Part shown: positions 33,096 through 42,571 of the stretch, one piece after another
How positions within the stretch are numbered: the first letter of the stretch is position 1
Layout: every line of letters starts with the position of its first letter
Assembly (NCBI GenBank): GCA_021789975.1
Contig: JAJYIT010000028.1
Location: forward strand, 1 to 54,440
Direction: 5' to 3'
Length of the DNA stretch: 54,440 nucleotides
From: Bacteroidota bacterium
GTDB taxonomy: Bacteria > Bacteroidota > Ignavibacteria > Kryptoniales > JAKASW01
Notes under the pieces: model-generated
Databases searched by the model: none
Seen by the model: the letters and a program-made list of their open reading frames with translations, nothing else
Told to the model about the DNA's origin: nothing
Program-made: the position numbers and the translations under genes

Positions 33096-34055
33096 TCAAC
33101 GGGCGTATTTTCTTGCCATGAGCTCGAAGACCTTCCGCGACAACTTTTCGAGCATCGGGTCCGACTCCGGTTCGCTGACTGGTGTGAAGCAGGAAATAAT
33201 ATACTTTATCTTACCGTTATCGACTATGCCGACGTCGTTCGTCCAGGTGCTCCACCAGCCGGTCTTGTGATAGAACATGGTGTTATGAGGAAGCCCGCCT
33301 GCAATCTTGGTCGTATCGAGCTGCATTCCGAGCAAGTCCTTCAGTCGCATACTGACCCAAGGATTGACCAGTTGGTTTGAGTAGATACGATACATAAAAT
33401 CTGCCGCGTGCAGAGCACATGTGTTTGTCCCTCTTATGTTCTTGTACCCCGGATCCTCATATTCTCTCGACAAATATTTTCGCGTCACTTCACTCCCGTA
33501 CCACCCGTACCCGTCGATTGTCGCATTGATGCTGTCCCTGGTCGCTACGTCGATGAGACAATTTGCAGCGGAGTTGTCGCTTCGCGTGATCATCAGGTCG
33601 AGGAGATAGCCGATGGTGACGGTGTCTCCAACCTGGAGCACGGGGCGGGGATCCCAGGGAATTTGCCTGGTCATATCTACAGCGTTGGGAAACTTGACTA
33701 TGTACGGAGTGGTGAGATAATAGTCTCCGTTGCTGATCTCTTTCAGAACTTCCATGGCCACATAAATCTTGTATACGCTGGCCGGATAAATAAACTCTCC
33801 ATAGTTGACACCACCAAGTAGAGGCTTCTTGGTCATCAAATCGATAACTGTCAGAGAGATTTTTTCCATTCCATCTGATCCAACATTGAACGAACTGTCA
33901 AGTCCCACTGACTTCACAATTTCCTTCAGCGAGTCTGACAGCGAAGGATCAACGGTGAAGTAAGGGGGAACCTTGACGGCTTGAGAGTATCCGGCGGTTG
34001 ACATGAATCCCACAATCATGATGACAAATAAATTGAGACCATCTCGTGCTTTCAT
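33096..34055 (-). CDS. Class A beta-lactamase-like serine hydrolase
   Basis: 319 residues with a signal peptide (LNLFVIMIVGFMSTAGYSQA). Penicillin-binding/beta-lactamase fold motifs are in the right order and spacing: SxxK as PASVYK (about residue 93), SxN as RSDNSAANC and KTG as HKTGWWSTWTND. A possible omega-loop Glu lies in SREYEDPGYKN, but the canonical ExxLN is not clear. A true class A lactamase, a DD-peptidase-like enzyme or another serine hydrolase are therefore all possible. It acts in the periplasm. It is the last gene of a tight operon after pyruvate kinase (21-base gap). Resistance should not be assumed. Confidence 0.85.
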   Translation of the reverse strand: MKARDGLNLFVIMIVGFMSTAGYSQAVKVPPYFTVDPSLSDSLKEIVKSVGLDSSFNVGSDGMEKISLTVIDLMTKKPLLGGVNYGEFIYPASVYKIYVAMEVLKEISNGDYYLTTPYIVKFPNAVDMTRQIPWDPRPVLQVGDTVTIGYLLDLMITRSDNSAANCLIDVATRDSINATIDGYGWYGSEVTRKYLSREYEDPGYKNIRGTNTCALHAADFMYRIYSNQLVNPWVSMRLKDLLGMQLDTTKIAGGLPHNTMFYHKTGWWSTWTNDVGIVDNGKIKYIISCFTPVSEPESDPMLEKLSRKVFELMARKYAR

Positions 34056-34076
34056 AGCTTGTCTATTCCTTTTGAT

Positions 34077-35501
34077 TCAAATTACTTTTTCGATTCTCAA
34101 TGTGTTGGTTGTGCCTCTTGCCAGAAGTGGGGTGCCCGCCGTCAGCACATAAGTTTCGCCGGGCGATGCGAGAGACTCTCCTTTTAGAATTGAGCTAACC
34201 TGCGTAAGCATTGCATCGGTATCCGAAAGCTGTTCCACTTCGACGGGTATTACTCCCCATATCATAAGCAGCTTCCTGGCCACGCCGGCTTCCTCAGTCA
34301 AGGCATAGATGGGGACGTCCGGCCTGTACTTGGACAGCGCGCGAGCTGTTGTTCCCGTGTTAGTTATGGTTATGATGAAAGAAGCGTCAACATACTTCGC
34401 TAAAGAACAAGCGACCTCGGCAATTGAATCAGTAAAGTCGTCACGAACTGCTTTGTAGTTGAGATTTCTTTGCGTTAACGATAGCTGCGACTCGGCAGTA
34501 TTTACTATAGAAACCATCGTCCTGACCGCCTCCACAGGAAAATTCCCTGCCGATGTCTCTCCGCTAAGCATTACGGCGTCGGTCCCGTCGAACACGGCAT
34601 TGGCTACATCAGTTGCTTCAGCACGAGTCGGACGGGGCTCTCTTATCATCGAGTCAAGCATCTGCGTCGCAGTTATCACCGGCTTACCGTACTCATTACA
34701 TTTTCTGATAATGATCTTCTGGAGAACGGGGACCTGTTCTATCGGGACTTCTACTCCAAGGTCTCCGCGAGCGACCATAATTCCATCACTTGCTTCGATG
34801 ATCGAATCTATCTCCTCAACTGCCTCCGGCTTTTCTATTTTTGCTATGATCCCCTGGCTCCCACCCATTTGACCCAGAAGTTGCCTGAGTCCCGTCACAT
34901 CAGAGGCATGTCTTACGAATGAGAGAGCGACGTAATCGACGGAGTGTTTTACACCAAACTCAAGATCCGTACGGTCCTTTTCTGTCAGGGACGGTATGCT
35001 GACATTGACTCCGGGAAGATTTATTCCTTTATGAGAGGAGAGTGGTCCTCCGTTGACAACAATACATTCGACATTCTTGCCGGCTGCCGATTTCACATTC
35101 AATTCCAGGAGCCCGTCATCCATCAGGATTCTGCTGCCGGGTACGACATCTTTCACAATTCCTTCATACGTTACGGGTACAAGACGGTCGCTACCAATGA
35201 TGCTATCGGTCGTGAGTGTAACAGACTGATTATTTCTGAGCACAACATTGTTCATCATTTCGCCGACCCTGATTTTCGGCCCTTGGAGGTCCTGAATAAT
35301 GCCGAATCTCTTTCCAACTTCGGACTCCAGCCCCCGTATGATTTCTATCTCGCTCAGGTGTTCAGCGTGAGTTCCATGAGAAAAGTTGAGCCGAAACACG
35401 TCGGCACCCGCATCAACAAGAAGCCTGATTTTATCCGCCGAATCAGATGCAGGACCCAGTGTACAGACTATCTTTGTCTTCCGGTGGTGAGTATTATGCA
35501 A
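34077..35501 (-). CDS. pyk: Pyruvate kinase
   Basis: 474 residues, full length for a bacterial enzyme without the extra C-terminal PEP-utiliser domain. Seen: KIVCTLGPASDSADKIRLLV, FRLNFSHGTHAEH, ILMDDGLLEL, IIAKIEKPEAVEEID (catalytic Lys and Mg2+-binding Glu), GIMVARGDLGVEVPIE, VITATQMLDSMIREPRPTRA and the allosteric-type C-terminal domain (TNTGTTARALSKYRP). It converts phosphoenolpyruvate and ADP to pyruvate and ATP. Its start overlaps the sirtuin stop by eight bases, so synthesis of the two is coupled. Confidence 0.97.
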   Translation of the reverse strand: MHNTHHRKTKIVCTLGPASDSADKIRLLVDAGADVFRLNFSHGTHAEHLSEIEIIRGLESEVGKRFGIIQDLQGPKIRVGEMMNNVVLRNNQSVTLTTDSIIGSDRLVPVTYEGIVKDVVPGSRILMDDGLLELNVKSAAGKNVECIVVNGGPLSSHKGINLPGVNVSIPSLTEKDRTDLEFGVKHSVDYVALSFVRHASDVTGLRQLLGQMGGSQGIIAKIEKPEAVEEIDSIIEASDGIMVARGDLGVEVPIEQVPVLQKIIIRKCNEYGKPVITATQMLDSMIREPRPTRAEATDVANAVFDGTDAVMLSGETSAGNFPVEAVRTMVSIVNTAESQLSLTQRNLNYKAVRDDFTDSIAEVACSLAKYVDASFIITITNTGTTARALSKYRPDVPIYALTEEAGVARKLLMIWGVIPVEVEQLSDTDAMLTQVSSILKGESLASPGETYVLTAGTPLLARGTTNTLRIEKVI

Positions 35502-36240
35502 TTCCTTGCAGCTCCATTAGTTGTTTTACAATATCAGACAGAATTTCGGATGCAGGTCCCTGGAGCGTCGCATCGGCAATCGAGGAAAGAGGTGTTGCTT
35601 CGATATTCACTTCAATTATCTTCCCGCCGTTTTGTTTTACAGTAACGGGAAGCTCAGCGGCAGGATAGACCACCGCAGAAGTACCTACAACAAAGATCAC
35701 TTCGGCTTTCCTTGCAGCAAACTCGGCGCGTTTCCATTCGTCCGCAGGCAGCATCTCACCGAACCAGACGATGTCCGGTCTAACGAGACCGCCACAAGCG
35801 GGGCATTTGAATGATTCGTTCTCTTCAAAAGCGTCGCCGTCATACCTCTTTCCACATTCGATGCAATAGTTTCTCTCGATATTTCCATGCAGCTCGACAA
35901 CATTCTTCGATCCGGCGCGTCTGTGTAGGTTATCAATGTTCTGCGTAACCAGCGTGAAATCCGGGAACAATGTCTCCATCTGAACCAACGCGAGATGGCC
36001 GCCGTTCGGTACGGCGTGATTTGCGATTTCACGACGATGGTTGTACCACTCCGTAACAAGGTCGGGATTCCTAAGAAAAGCATCGAAACTCGCGAGTTCC
36101 TGGGGATTCAGTCGCGACCACAACCCGTCAGCTCCTCTGAAAGTCGGTACGCCGCTTTCCGCCGATATACCGGCACCCGTCAACGCCATCGCGTGCTTCG
36201 CAGATGCAAGCTCCCGAAGAAGATCGATCCTTAGGTTCAA
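35494..36240 (-). CDS. cobB: Sir2-family NAD-dependent protein deacylase (CobB-like)
   Basis: 248 residues from a TTG at 36240 whose bases overlap the acylase stop (TTGA). The frame is open to 36369, but that would overlap the acylase by over 130 bases. Motifs: MALTGAGISAESGVPTFRG, TQNIDNLHRRAG, VELHGNIER (catalytic His), zinc ligands CIECG and CPACG, FVVGTSAVVYPAA and IEVNIE. EWYNHRREI contains the Tyr-x-x-Arg pair that in class III sirtuins favours succinyl or other acidic acyl groups. It removes acyl groups from lysines using NAD+. Lying between penicillin acylase and pyruvate kinase, it may regulate central metabolism, but that is inference. Confidence 0.94.
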   Translation of the reverse strand: MNLRIDLLRELASAKHAMALTGAGISAESGVPTFRGADGLWSRLNPQELASFDAFLRNPDLVTEWYNHRREIANHAVPNGGHLALVQMETLFPDFTLVTQNIDNLHRRAGSKNVVELHGNIERNYCIECGKRYDGDAFEENESFKCPACGGLVRPDIVWFGEMLPADEWKRAEFAARKAEVIFVVGTSAVVYPAAELPVTVKQNGGKIIEVNIEATPLSSIADATLQGPASEILSDIVKQLMELQGIA

Positions 36241-38660
36241 TTGAGAGGTAGAAGTTTGAGGTTGTGCGGCATTGGTTGTAAGTTCGCGGATTGTGGAAAA
36301 TATAGCGCGATTCCATCCAAATAATCTTTGAGAAAGTCGGAGTAGTGAGGACTCAGCAACTGGCCGCATTCGCCCCCTGGCAAGCTGAAATAGATTCCTG
36401 ATCTCTTCATATCAACAATCATTCTCATCGAAGGACCTATCAGCATGCCATACGGATCATCGAAGGAATATTCGCCGTTGTTTACGGTCGTGTTGTTTCC
36501 GCCCCGCGGAAAAGGTCCAAGATTGTACAACCTGGCAATCAGCGGGTTTGAACTCAAAAGGTACTTCAACTCAAGTTTGTGTATCCTTCCCCATTGCCAC
36601 CCAATAGAGTTCGTGCCATATCGGGATTCAAGCGTCTTCAGTGAGACGCGAAGGCTCCTTGCGAGCATCACATCCATCAGGCTGTCGCCATTGTCGACAT
36701 TGTAAAGCTCTCCCAACAATTTCGGATCTCTTAGAAAACTCTCAACTATCCTTGTCGGCACGTTGCTGATCAAGACATATTTCTTGAAAAGCGTTTGTCC
36801 CATCACGGGCTCAAAAACTTCTTTCATCAATTCCACAAAAGCCACATTAAGAATGGCCGCAGCCGTGCTGTTTTCTGTAATGCTCCCATCGAAGTTCTTC
36901 AGATATACAAGCTGCTCCGGCGCAAACCCGGCTGTATCGCACGCATCGATGATTTCCCGGTCCAGGGAGTCAAAGAACACAGAACGATAATCGAGCTGCA
37001 GGTCCCTGCACAAGTTGACAGACATCGTATCGTGTTCCGAAAGAAATGATTTGATCCTATCAATCCTCGATGAAGGTTCGTAAAGGTTTGTTATGTAGTA
37101 TGGATAATTCGGAGGCGCCGTTGGGTTGTTCGCAGTGGCGATGAAACCGGCGGAAGGGTTGTAGCTCTCCGGCATCATCGCGAAAGGTATGAATGAGGTC
37201 CAGACGTACTTATTAGAATTGCCTGGTTGAGGAAGATAGGGTTCTGGGTATTTCCTTAGCGGAATGTTTCCTGCTGCCTTATACCCAATGTTCCCCTTTA
37301 CGTCCGCGTAGACAAAATTCTGTGCAGGACTGCCGAAGTACTTCAGCGCCTCAAGGAATTCCTCGTAGTTCCGGGCGGTATTCAAGAGGTAAATAGACCT
37401 GGTTTCGTCACTCGGCCAGTATGCTGCCCAGCGCAGAGACAGCGTCTCGTTTGGACCCGTCGGTTCATTTCGAAGCTGACTCATCTCATAAGAGTCTGCG
37501 ATGACATCGCTCACTACCGGACCAAGTACAGACATCTTTGTTTGAAAGACATAGTCGGGCCTTCCCTTCACACGGATCGTGTCATATTCTGTGCGGTAAG
37601 CGAGAAGTTTGTTGTCATACCAGTACATGCTTGCATCAGCGGAATCATTGTGCATGATGTAGAAATCCGAATCGTCTGCCATGACATTTGTCATTCCCCA
37701 CGCGATGTCGGCATTTCTACCGATCACCACTCCAGGTGTACCGGGCAATGTCACTCCAATGACGTGCAATGAAGGCGATGTAATGGAAACGAAGTACCAC
37801 TTGGCCGGAAGAGAAAAAGCAAGGTGGGGATCATTGCAAAGAATTGCTGAACCGGTATTCGTCCTCCGCGGTGAGATTGTCCAATTGTTACTTCCGATCC
37901 CGCTTGGCGAGGATGAACCTGTAATGAAAGAAAGTGCAGTAGAATTCAAATCCAGAAAACGCTTTTCGGCTTCCCATGCCGTTCCGGCGCCAATCCCGGA
38001 AACATCCCCCCGCGCGTGGATAGAGGACAGCGGAATCAAAAGTGAAGCTCTCTGAGCACCCAGCTTATTGTAAAGCTCGCCGAACACCGGCTTTGTCCAC
38101 CAAGCCAGGTTCAACTCCCAGGACATCAGTCGAGCCACCAAGAGACAATCGACAGGTCTCCATGGCTTCGGAGTTATCTTGAGCATTTCAAATTCAACCG
38201 GCAATGCTTTTGCAGATTCCAGATAAGTGTTCACTCCGTTACTGTACCATCTTAGTATGTCTTTGGTCAATTCAGATGATTGGTCATAAAGCGAATCTGC
38301 CATCTGTGAGAACCGAAGGGTTCGGAAGAGTTCATCTACCGGAAGGGTCTTCGGTCCGAAGACCTCGCTGAGGCGTCCTTCTCCCAGCCGCCTGTACATC
38401 TCCATTTGGAAGAGCCTATCTTGCGCATGCACAAAACCGAGGGCAAAGTAGGCATCTGAATCAGAAGCCGCAACTATATACGGCACGCCCAGGCTGTCGC
38501 GAAATATTTCCGTCTCCGAAGACACCCCTGAAATTCTTATTGCTCCATCCTCCTGCGGCAATGAAACAGTCCCGACTCTCCACAAAAAGAGGACAATACC
38601 GACAAGGATAAGGAGCAGAGTTAGAGACCCGGCAGCAATTACGAACTTAAATCGCTTCAC
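36237..38660 (-). CDS. Penicillin acylase family protein (peptidase S45, Ntn hydrolase)
   Basis: 807 residues with one N-terminal hydrophobic segment (FVIAAGSLTLLLILVGIVLFLW). The S45 pattern is clear: DSLGVPYIVAASDSDAYFALGFVHAQDRLFQME near the start of the alpha chain, the autoproteolysis site GIGSNNWTISPRR with Ser as new N-terminal nucleophile, CNDPHLAFSLPAKWYFVSI, and GNNTTVNNGEYSFDDPYG in the beta chain. It is processed into two chains and hydrolyses amide bonds, for example of N-acyl homoserine lactones or beta-lactam side chains. Natural substrate unknown. First gene of the operon with sirtuin, pyk and the beta-lactamase-like gene. A combination of acylase and beta-lactamase-like proteins is notable but may be coincidental. 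Confidence 0.93.
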   Translation of the reverse strand: MKRFKFVIAAGSLTLLLILVGIVLFLWRVGTVSLPQEDGAIRISGVSSETEIFRDSLGVPYIVAASDSDAYFALGFVHAQDRLFQMEMYRRLGEGRLSEVFGPKTLPVDELFRTLRFSQMADSLYDQSSELTKDILRWYSNGVNTYLESAKALPVEFEMLKITPKPWRPVDCLLVARLMSWELNLAWWTKPVFGELYNKLGAQRASLLIPLSSIHARGDVSGIGAGTAWEAEKRFLDLNSTALSFITGSSSPSGIGSNNWTISPRRTNTGSAILCNDPHLAFSLPAKWYFVSITSPSLHVIGVTLPGTPGVVIGRNADIAWGMTNVMADDSDFYIMHNDSADASMYWYDNKLLAYRTEYDTIRVKGRPDYVFQTKMSVLGPVVSDVIADSYEMSQLRNEPTGPNETLSLRWAAYWPSDETRSIYLLNTARNYEEFLEALKYFGSPAQNFVYADVKGNIGYKAAGNIPLRKYPEPYLPQPGNSNKYVWTSFIPFAMMPESYNPSAGFIATANNPTAPPNYPYYITNLYEPSSRIDRIKSFLSEHDTMSVNLCRDLQLDYRSVFFDSLDREIIDACDTAGFAPEQLVYLKNFDGSITENSTAAAILNVAFVELMKEVFEPVMGQTLFKKYVLISNVPTRIVESFLRDPKLLGELYNVDNGDSLMDVMLARSLRVSLKTLESRYGTNSIGWQWGRIHKLELKYLLSSNPLIARLYNLGPFPRGGNNTTVNNGEYSFDDPYGMLIGPSMRMIVDMKRSGIYFSLPGGECGQLLSPHYSDFLKDYLDGIALYFPQSANLQPMPHNLKLLPLN

Positions 38661-38844
38661 CCGGATAATTTAGCGAAGATAGGAAGAATGTAAAAAAATA
38701 TTACGCCTGCCAAAAGTGCACCCCTTCGCATGGATCCAATCTCCACGCTTCTATTCCGACGCTGGGTGGAACGAGTCGCCTCTGGAATGCAATCATAACT
38801 TGACAGGTCATGAACCGCCGTGTGACCGCGGCGTTTTCGGCCTC

Positions 38845-39600
38845 CTACGGAGTCAAATTGAACGTAAAACCGACAGCGGCCGAGGGCACAAGGTAACTGG
38901 TGCGTGGAAGAAATGAAGAATCAAAGAAATCAAAGTATCCCAACCCACCGTTGAGGTACAAACCGATGAACCTGTTCAACCTGACAGAGTTGCCTATCCC
39001 CATATAAGCGGAGGCACCACTTCCAAAACGGGAGTCGGCGAAATAGTAACCCAGCAGCGATCCATTTGTCGGGGCCGCCCAGCCTAGAAGTAATCCGGCA
39101 GACGTTTCACCGTACAACGTGTAATTCAGCGACCCAAGTCTTGATCTGACAAAAGGAAACCGCGTACCGAGTTCAACCGGCGCCAGGATACCGCTCATAG
39201 TATTCGTATAAATGTTTCCGCCTGTACCAAACATATACGGCATGAGGTTTATTATGGATATTCGGAGAAAGAAGCGACTTGAGACTGGGAAGCTTCCAAC
39301 CGCCCCGATCCCCATCGCCGTTGCATCCATCAAAACTGGTGAATATTCCGGAAGTGACATTTGTTGCTCGCCGAAAGAAGCGAGGCGATTTGGCAACTGC
39401 ATTCCGGCTGGGTTGGCAAACCGGTTCCCGATGCTCGACGTCTCTATATTTTCTCCTTGAAATGTCCCGGCAGATCCGGCTGCACCCGGCCCAAACATAT
39501 CACCGTTCGAGTTTCCAACCACCTGGCTTTGTGCACCTGCAACAAATACGATGGTCAGCAGATAAGAGAGAGGTAGAATGTTTCTGAACTTGCGTAACAT
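38845..39600 (-). CDS. Putative outer-membrane beta-barrel protein, unknown function
   Basis: 251 residues from the ATG at 39600, which has GGAGG eight bases upstream (an ATG seven codons earlier lacks this). A signal peptide (FRNILPLSYLLTIVFVAGAQS) is followed by a Gly/Ser-rich protein with alternating hydrophobic strands and a C-terminus TSYLVPSAAVGFTFNLTP, as in small outer-membrane barrels. It has no recognised motif. The 26-base gap to the FadL-like gene upstream shows they share a transcript. Strand pattern and C-terminal aromatic support the membrane location; the function is unknown. Confidence 0.75.
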   Translation of the reverse strand: MLRKFRNILPLSYLLTIVFVAGAQSQVVGNSNGDMFGPGAAGSAGTFQGENIETSSIGNRFANPAGMQLPNRLASFGEQQMSLPEYSPVLMDATAMGIGAVGSFPVSSRFFLRISIINLMPYMFGTGGNIYTNTMSGILAPVELGTRFPFVRSRLGSLNYTLYGETSAGLLLGWAAPTNGSLLGYYFADSRFGSGASAYMGIGNSVRLNRFIGLYLNGGLGYFDFFDSSFLPRTSYLVPSAAVGFTFNLTP

Positions 39601-39626
39601 GACACACCTCCGTGAGGTCATATACC

Positions 39627-41126
39627 TCAGAAATTATATTTGAATGTAAACATGAAGTTTCCGTTGGTTACATTCTCACCGCTAGTGCTTGCTCCGGCAT
39701 AGGTAACACCATTGATCACGGTGGACGGATAGACCAATGTAGTCGTGTTCCACCAGCCATACTGGTACGCAACGGAAAGGTCAATTGAATTCTGTATGGA
39801 CGCGCCAAGCCCGCCGCTTACAAACTTCTGAGCTTGATTGCCTCCATCACCTACATAAGGAGAAGGAAGGAATTCCCCACCCAATCTGAGATAAGGAACG
39901 AACAAGGATGAAGACGGGTCAACCATTGCGACTTCCAACCCGACGCGGACACCCAAGGTCGGCCTGAAATCTTGTTTGATTTGTGAATTCAAATTGTCAA
40001 TTGCATTTCCCGGAAGGTTGGAATTACTGAAGCTCAACTGGGTCCAGTCTGCATACTCGATATCTGCGGCGGCAAGGAACTGAGTCGTTCCCCCGGACAC
40101 TCCGAGGGCAAATTTGAAAGGCGTTGTAATATCATATTGAAGTGCAGATCCAGGTGTTTCACTCTGACCATAGCCGTTAGTTGTAGCCCAGGTAAAGGTG
40201 CCCGCGGGCCCCAGGGGACCGCTTGCAAAACCTGAAGTACCTGAGGAAGAATAATTGTCGGTCACGGTTACAAATGTAGGGAACTGTACTGCAATCCCGA
40301 ACCTCGCAACGGTGTTTCCACTTGGGTCCTGCAATTTGTAGAGCATGCCTAATTTGGCATTCCAACCGCTTATGTCCTGTCTATCGTTATTTGTCAGTGC
40401 GAATCCGGTGAAGAATGAATTTTGGTAGTTGTCGCCCGGAACGCCGGCCTCCTGAAAATTCTGAGTGTATTTGTAGCTACCGCTTATCAGGTTCAACGTC
40501 AACCCGACGGAGAAATTTACGGCCACATCTGTTGCCGCGGAAACAAACCAATTATTTATCCCTCCGCTGGTATATGTCTTTCCGCTCTGCCTGACATTTC
40601 CGCTGACGTACGGGTTGCGATTGAAATGTTCGAGGAAATCCATATATGCGATGTCGGCCGATGTATCTGGTCCATAGTACAACGACGGTATAATGGAACT
40701 TGAGGGGTTTAGACCACCTACGGATAGGGCGGAATTATAGTCCGGACCGTGACTGTAGCCGAGCGCGATGACAAAGCTTCCTCTAGTGGTCGGGAATGGG
40801 TAAACAAGACCGAGATCCGAAATGTCCGTCTGTGAACTCGAAAGGGAATTACTATTTCCGAGGTAGGTGGAATTGTCGCCATACCCAAGGAAGTTCAGTC
40901 CCATCGTAATTTGCGACATCCTTGATTGTGCAAGGCCTGCGGGGTTGAAATAGGTTGCATCAAAGCCCTGAGCTAGCCCGGTCATCGCGTTGCCCATTGC
41001 CATAGATCGTGCATCGATTCCGTAGCTGCTTTGCCCGATACGGAGTGCGTCTTCAGGATACTGTGCATAAGAGTTTGAAACCAAAAGAGCCAACACCAAG
41101 AAAATTGCAGCCAGTTTACTTTTCAT
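39627..41126 (-). CDS. FadL/OmpP1-type outer-membrane transport protein
   Basis: 499 residues. After a signal peptide (AAIFLVLALLVSNSYAQ) the mature N-terminus has the FadL-type plug region: ARSMAMGNAMTGLAQGFDATYFNPAGLAQ. Beta-barrel strands follow to the end KYNF, with the terminal Phe of outer-membrane proteins. FadL proteins move hydrophobic compounds such as fatty acids or aromatics across the outer membrane. In the FCB group related PorV/PorP-like barrels also serve type IX secretion. The NPAG motif favours the FadL group. A good AGGAAG site precedes the ATG. It lies between the Y/G-rich lipoprotein gene and the small barrel gene. Confidence 0.85.
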   Translation of the reverse strand: MKSKLAAIFLVLALLVSNSYAQYPEDALRIGQSSYGIDARSMAMGNAMTGLAQGFDATYFNPAGLAQSRMSQITMGLNFLGYGDNSTYLGNSNSLSSSQTDISDLGLVYPFPTTRGSFVIALGYSHGPDYNSALSVGGLNPSSSIIPSLYYGPDTSADIAYMDFLEHFNRNPYVSGNVRQSGKTYTSGGINNWFVSAATDVAVNFSVGLTLNLISGSYKYTQNFQEAGVPGDNYQNSFFTGFALTNNDRQDISGWNAKLGMLYKLQDPSGNTVARFGIAVQFPTFVTVTDNYSSSGTSGFASGPLGPAGTFTWATTNGYGQSETPGSALQYDITTPFKFALGVSGGTTQFLAAADIEYADWTQLSFSNSNLPGNAIDNLNSQIKQDFRPTLGVRVGLEVAMVDPSSSLFVPYLRLGGEFLPSPYVGDGGNQAQKFVSGGLGASIQNSIDLSVAYQYGWWNTTTLVYPSTVINGVTYAGASTSGENVTNGNFMFTFKYNF

Positions 41127-41237
41127 TATTTCTTCCTATCGCAGTTTATTGAAATTATTCAGCTCTCACTCAGCACAATCCATTCTGTCACCTGATGTCC
41201 CGGATTTGATCAGGGATTGTTTTGATCGCTGATCTCT

Positions 41238-42563
41238 TTAGCGGCGCGAACGGGCTCCACCGCCGCCGCCGGACCTCGCAGGCGCGGCACTTCTCACCTC
41301 CGGTGCAGGTCTGGAGACAGATTCGAACCGTGGTGCTTCGGCTCTTTGAAAAGACGGCGCAGAATAACTTCTTGCTTGTTGCTGGAAACTCGGGAATCTC
41401 GGACCCTCAATCATCTTTACACCTCGCGGCACATAGGAATTCGCAGCCCGCACTCGATTGAATCCGATGCCGGGTATCCTCTCGACTCTTGGCTGAGGTC
41501 TGTTAAACAACGTTGCCTCGCGTCTGATACGCGGTGCAGGCGCCGGAGCGGCTGGCATCTGCGGAGGCGGTTGATAGCTTGGCTGAGGTGGCGGCTGGTA
41601 ACTCGGTTGTTGCGGCGGCTGATAGCTCGGCGGAGGATTATATTGAGGCGCTCGCTGTCGCGGCTGAGGATTATTTTGCGGAGGTGGTGGCGCCTGCTGC
41701 GGCGGAGGCGACTGTGGTCGCGGTGCTTCCCCACGCGAGCGCGGTGATTGAGGCTGCTGGGGCTGCGAGCTCGGAGCAGCGCTGTTTGAAGGCGGGACAT
41801 AATCCCCACGGCTCCGCGCACCTCCATTCGAAGGTGGTACACTATTCACCGTGCCGTTCGCCGGAGAGGGTGGATTGCCCGATCCTCGTGACCGTGTGGC
41901 AGGCGACGGATTCCCACTTTCTGTTCTTGCACTGGTACCCGTTCCATAATTCACAGCACTTGGCTGCACAACAGGGCCCGCAGCGCCACCGCCGTATTGA
42001 TTACCAACCCTGGTATCGCCGGTTCCACGCACCCGCGGAGGGTTAGACGCTGCGCCAACAACCGGATAAGTGTACGGGTAAAACGGCAGGTAGCCTCCGT
42101 ATCCCATATAGTAAGGGCTACTGTATGGAGAGTAATACGACAGATACGGGTTGTTATAGCTGTACGGCCAGCCGTACCCAAAACCACCATAGAATGAGGA
42201 GTACGGGTAATTCCACGAGCTAAGCCCGACACCGAGCCCGAAATTCCAATCGCTTCCCCACCACGATGGGCTGGGTGTAAACATGTTGTCGTAGTACGGG
42301 TAGCTGTAGCCGTAGCCGTTCCCGTAACTTCCACCGTAGTAGTTGTAGTTATTTACGATTGGAGTATTGGTTGTATCGTAATAAGAAGAGTAAGTCGAAT
42401 CGTTATTATAATAGCCTTGATTGTATGCTCCGCTGGATCCGTAACCGCCATAAGACCCATAGCCTCCGGAGCCGCTGCCTGTCGCCGCAAATTCAGTATA
42501 ACATCCGGCTAAACCGAACGTTGCCAGCGCGACGATCACCAAACCTGCTAATCTCGTCTTCAT
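41238..42563 (-). CDS. Low-complexity lipoprotein: Y/G/S-rich then P/Q-rich, arginine-rich end
   Basis: 441 residues. VIVALATFGLAGC is a lipoprotein signal with lipobox LAGC. Residues 25-165 are rich in Tyr, Gly, Ser and Asn (GSYGGYGSSGAYNQGYYNN and many similar). Residues 165-300 are Ser/Pro/Gly-rich with scattered Arg-Ser-Arg-Gly. Residues 285-335 hold tandem copies of SYQPPPQP. The last 100 residues are Arg-rich and end GGGGGARSRR. No enzyme domain is visible. Composition suggests a surface-exposed, disordered, perhaps adhesive or assembling protein. A GAGGTGA site precedes the ATG. The gene follows a small secreted protein gene after eight bases. Related sequences are expected to vary strongly in length. 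Confidence 0.8.
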   Translation of the reverse strand: MKTRLAGLVIVALATFGLAGCYTEFAATGSGSGGYGSYGGYGSSGAYNQGYYNNDSTYSSYYDTTNTPIVNNYNYYGGSYGNGYGYSYPYYDNMFTPSPSWWGSDWNFGLGVGLSSWNYPYSSFYGGFGYGWPYSYNNPYLSYYSPYSSPYYMGYGGYLPFYPYTYPVVGAASNPPRVRGTGDTRVGNQYGGGAAGPVVQPSAVNYGTGTSARTESGNPSPATRSRGSGNPPSPANGTVNSVPPSNGGARSRGDYVPPSNSAAPSSQPQQPQSPRSRGEAPRPQSPPPQQAPPPPQNNPQPRQRAPQYNPPPSYQPPQQPSYQPPPQPSYQPPPQMPAAPAPAPRIRREATLFNRPQPRVERIPGIGFNRVRAANSYVPRGVKMIEGPRFPSFQQQARSYSAPSFQRAEAPRFESVSRPAPEVRSAAPARSGGGGGARSRR

Positions 42564-42571
42564 GATTCACC

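Noticed and set aside
36240-36369. Upstream start of the sirtuin at 36369
   Set aside because: It would overlap the acylase coding sequence by over 130 bases with non-sirtuin residues; the TTG at 36240 overlaps the stop exactly as expected for coupled genes.
33096-38660. Antibiotic-resistance island from the acylase and beta-lactamase-like genes
   Set aside because: Both families are common chromosomal genes with other roles, they are co-transcribed with housekeeping genes, and no mobility gene is present.
41534-42046. 170-codon plus-strand ORF rich in Ala, Glu and Val
   Set aside because: It is the complement of the proline/glutamine-rich repeat coding region of the lipoprotein; low-complexity DNA gives long open frames by chance.
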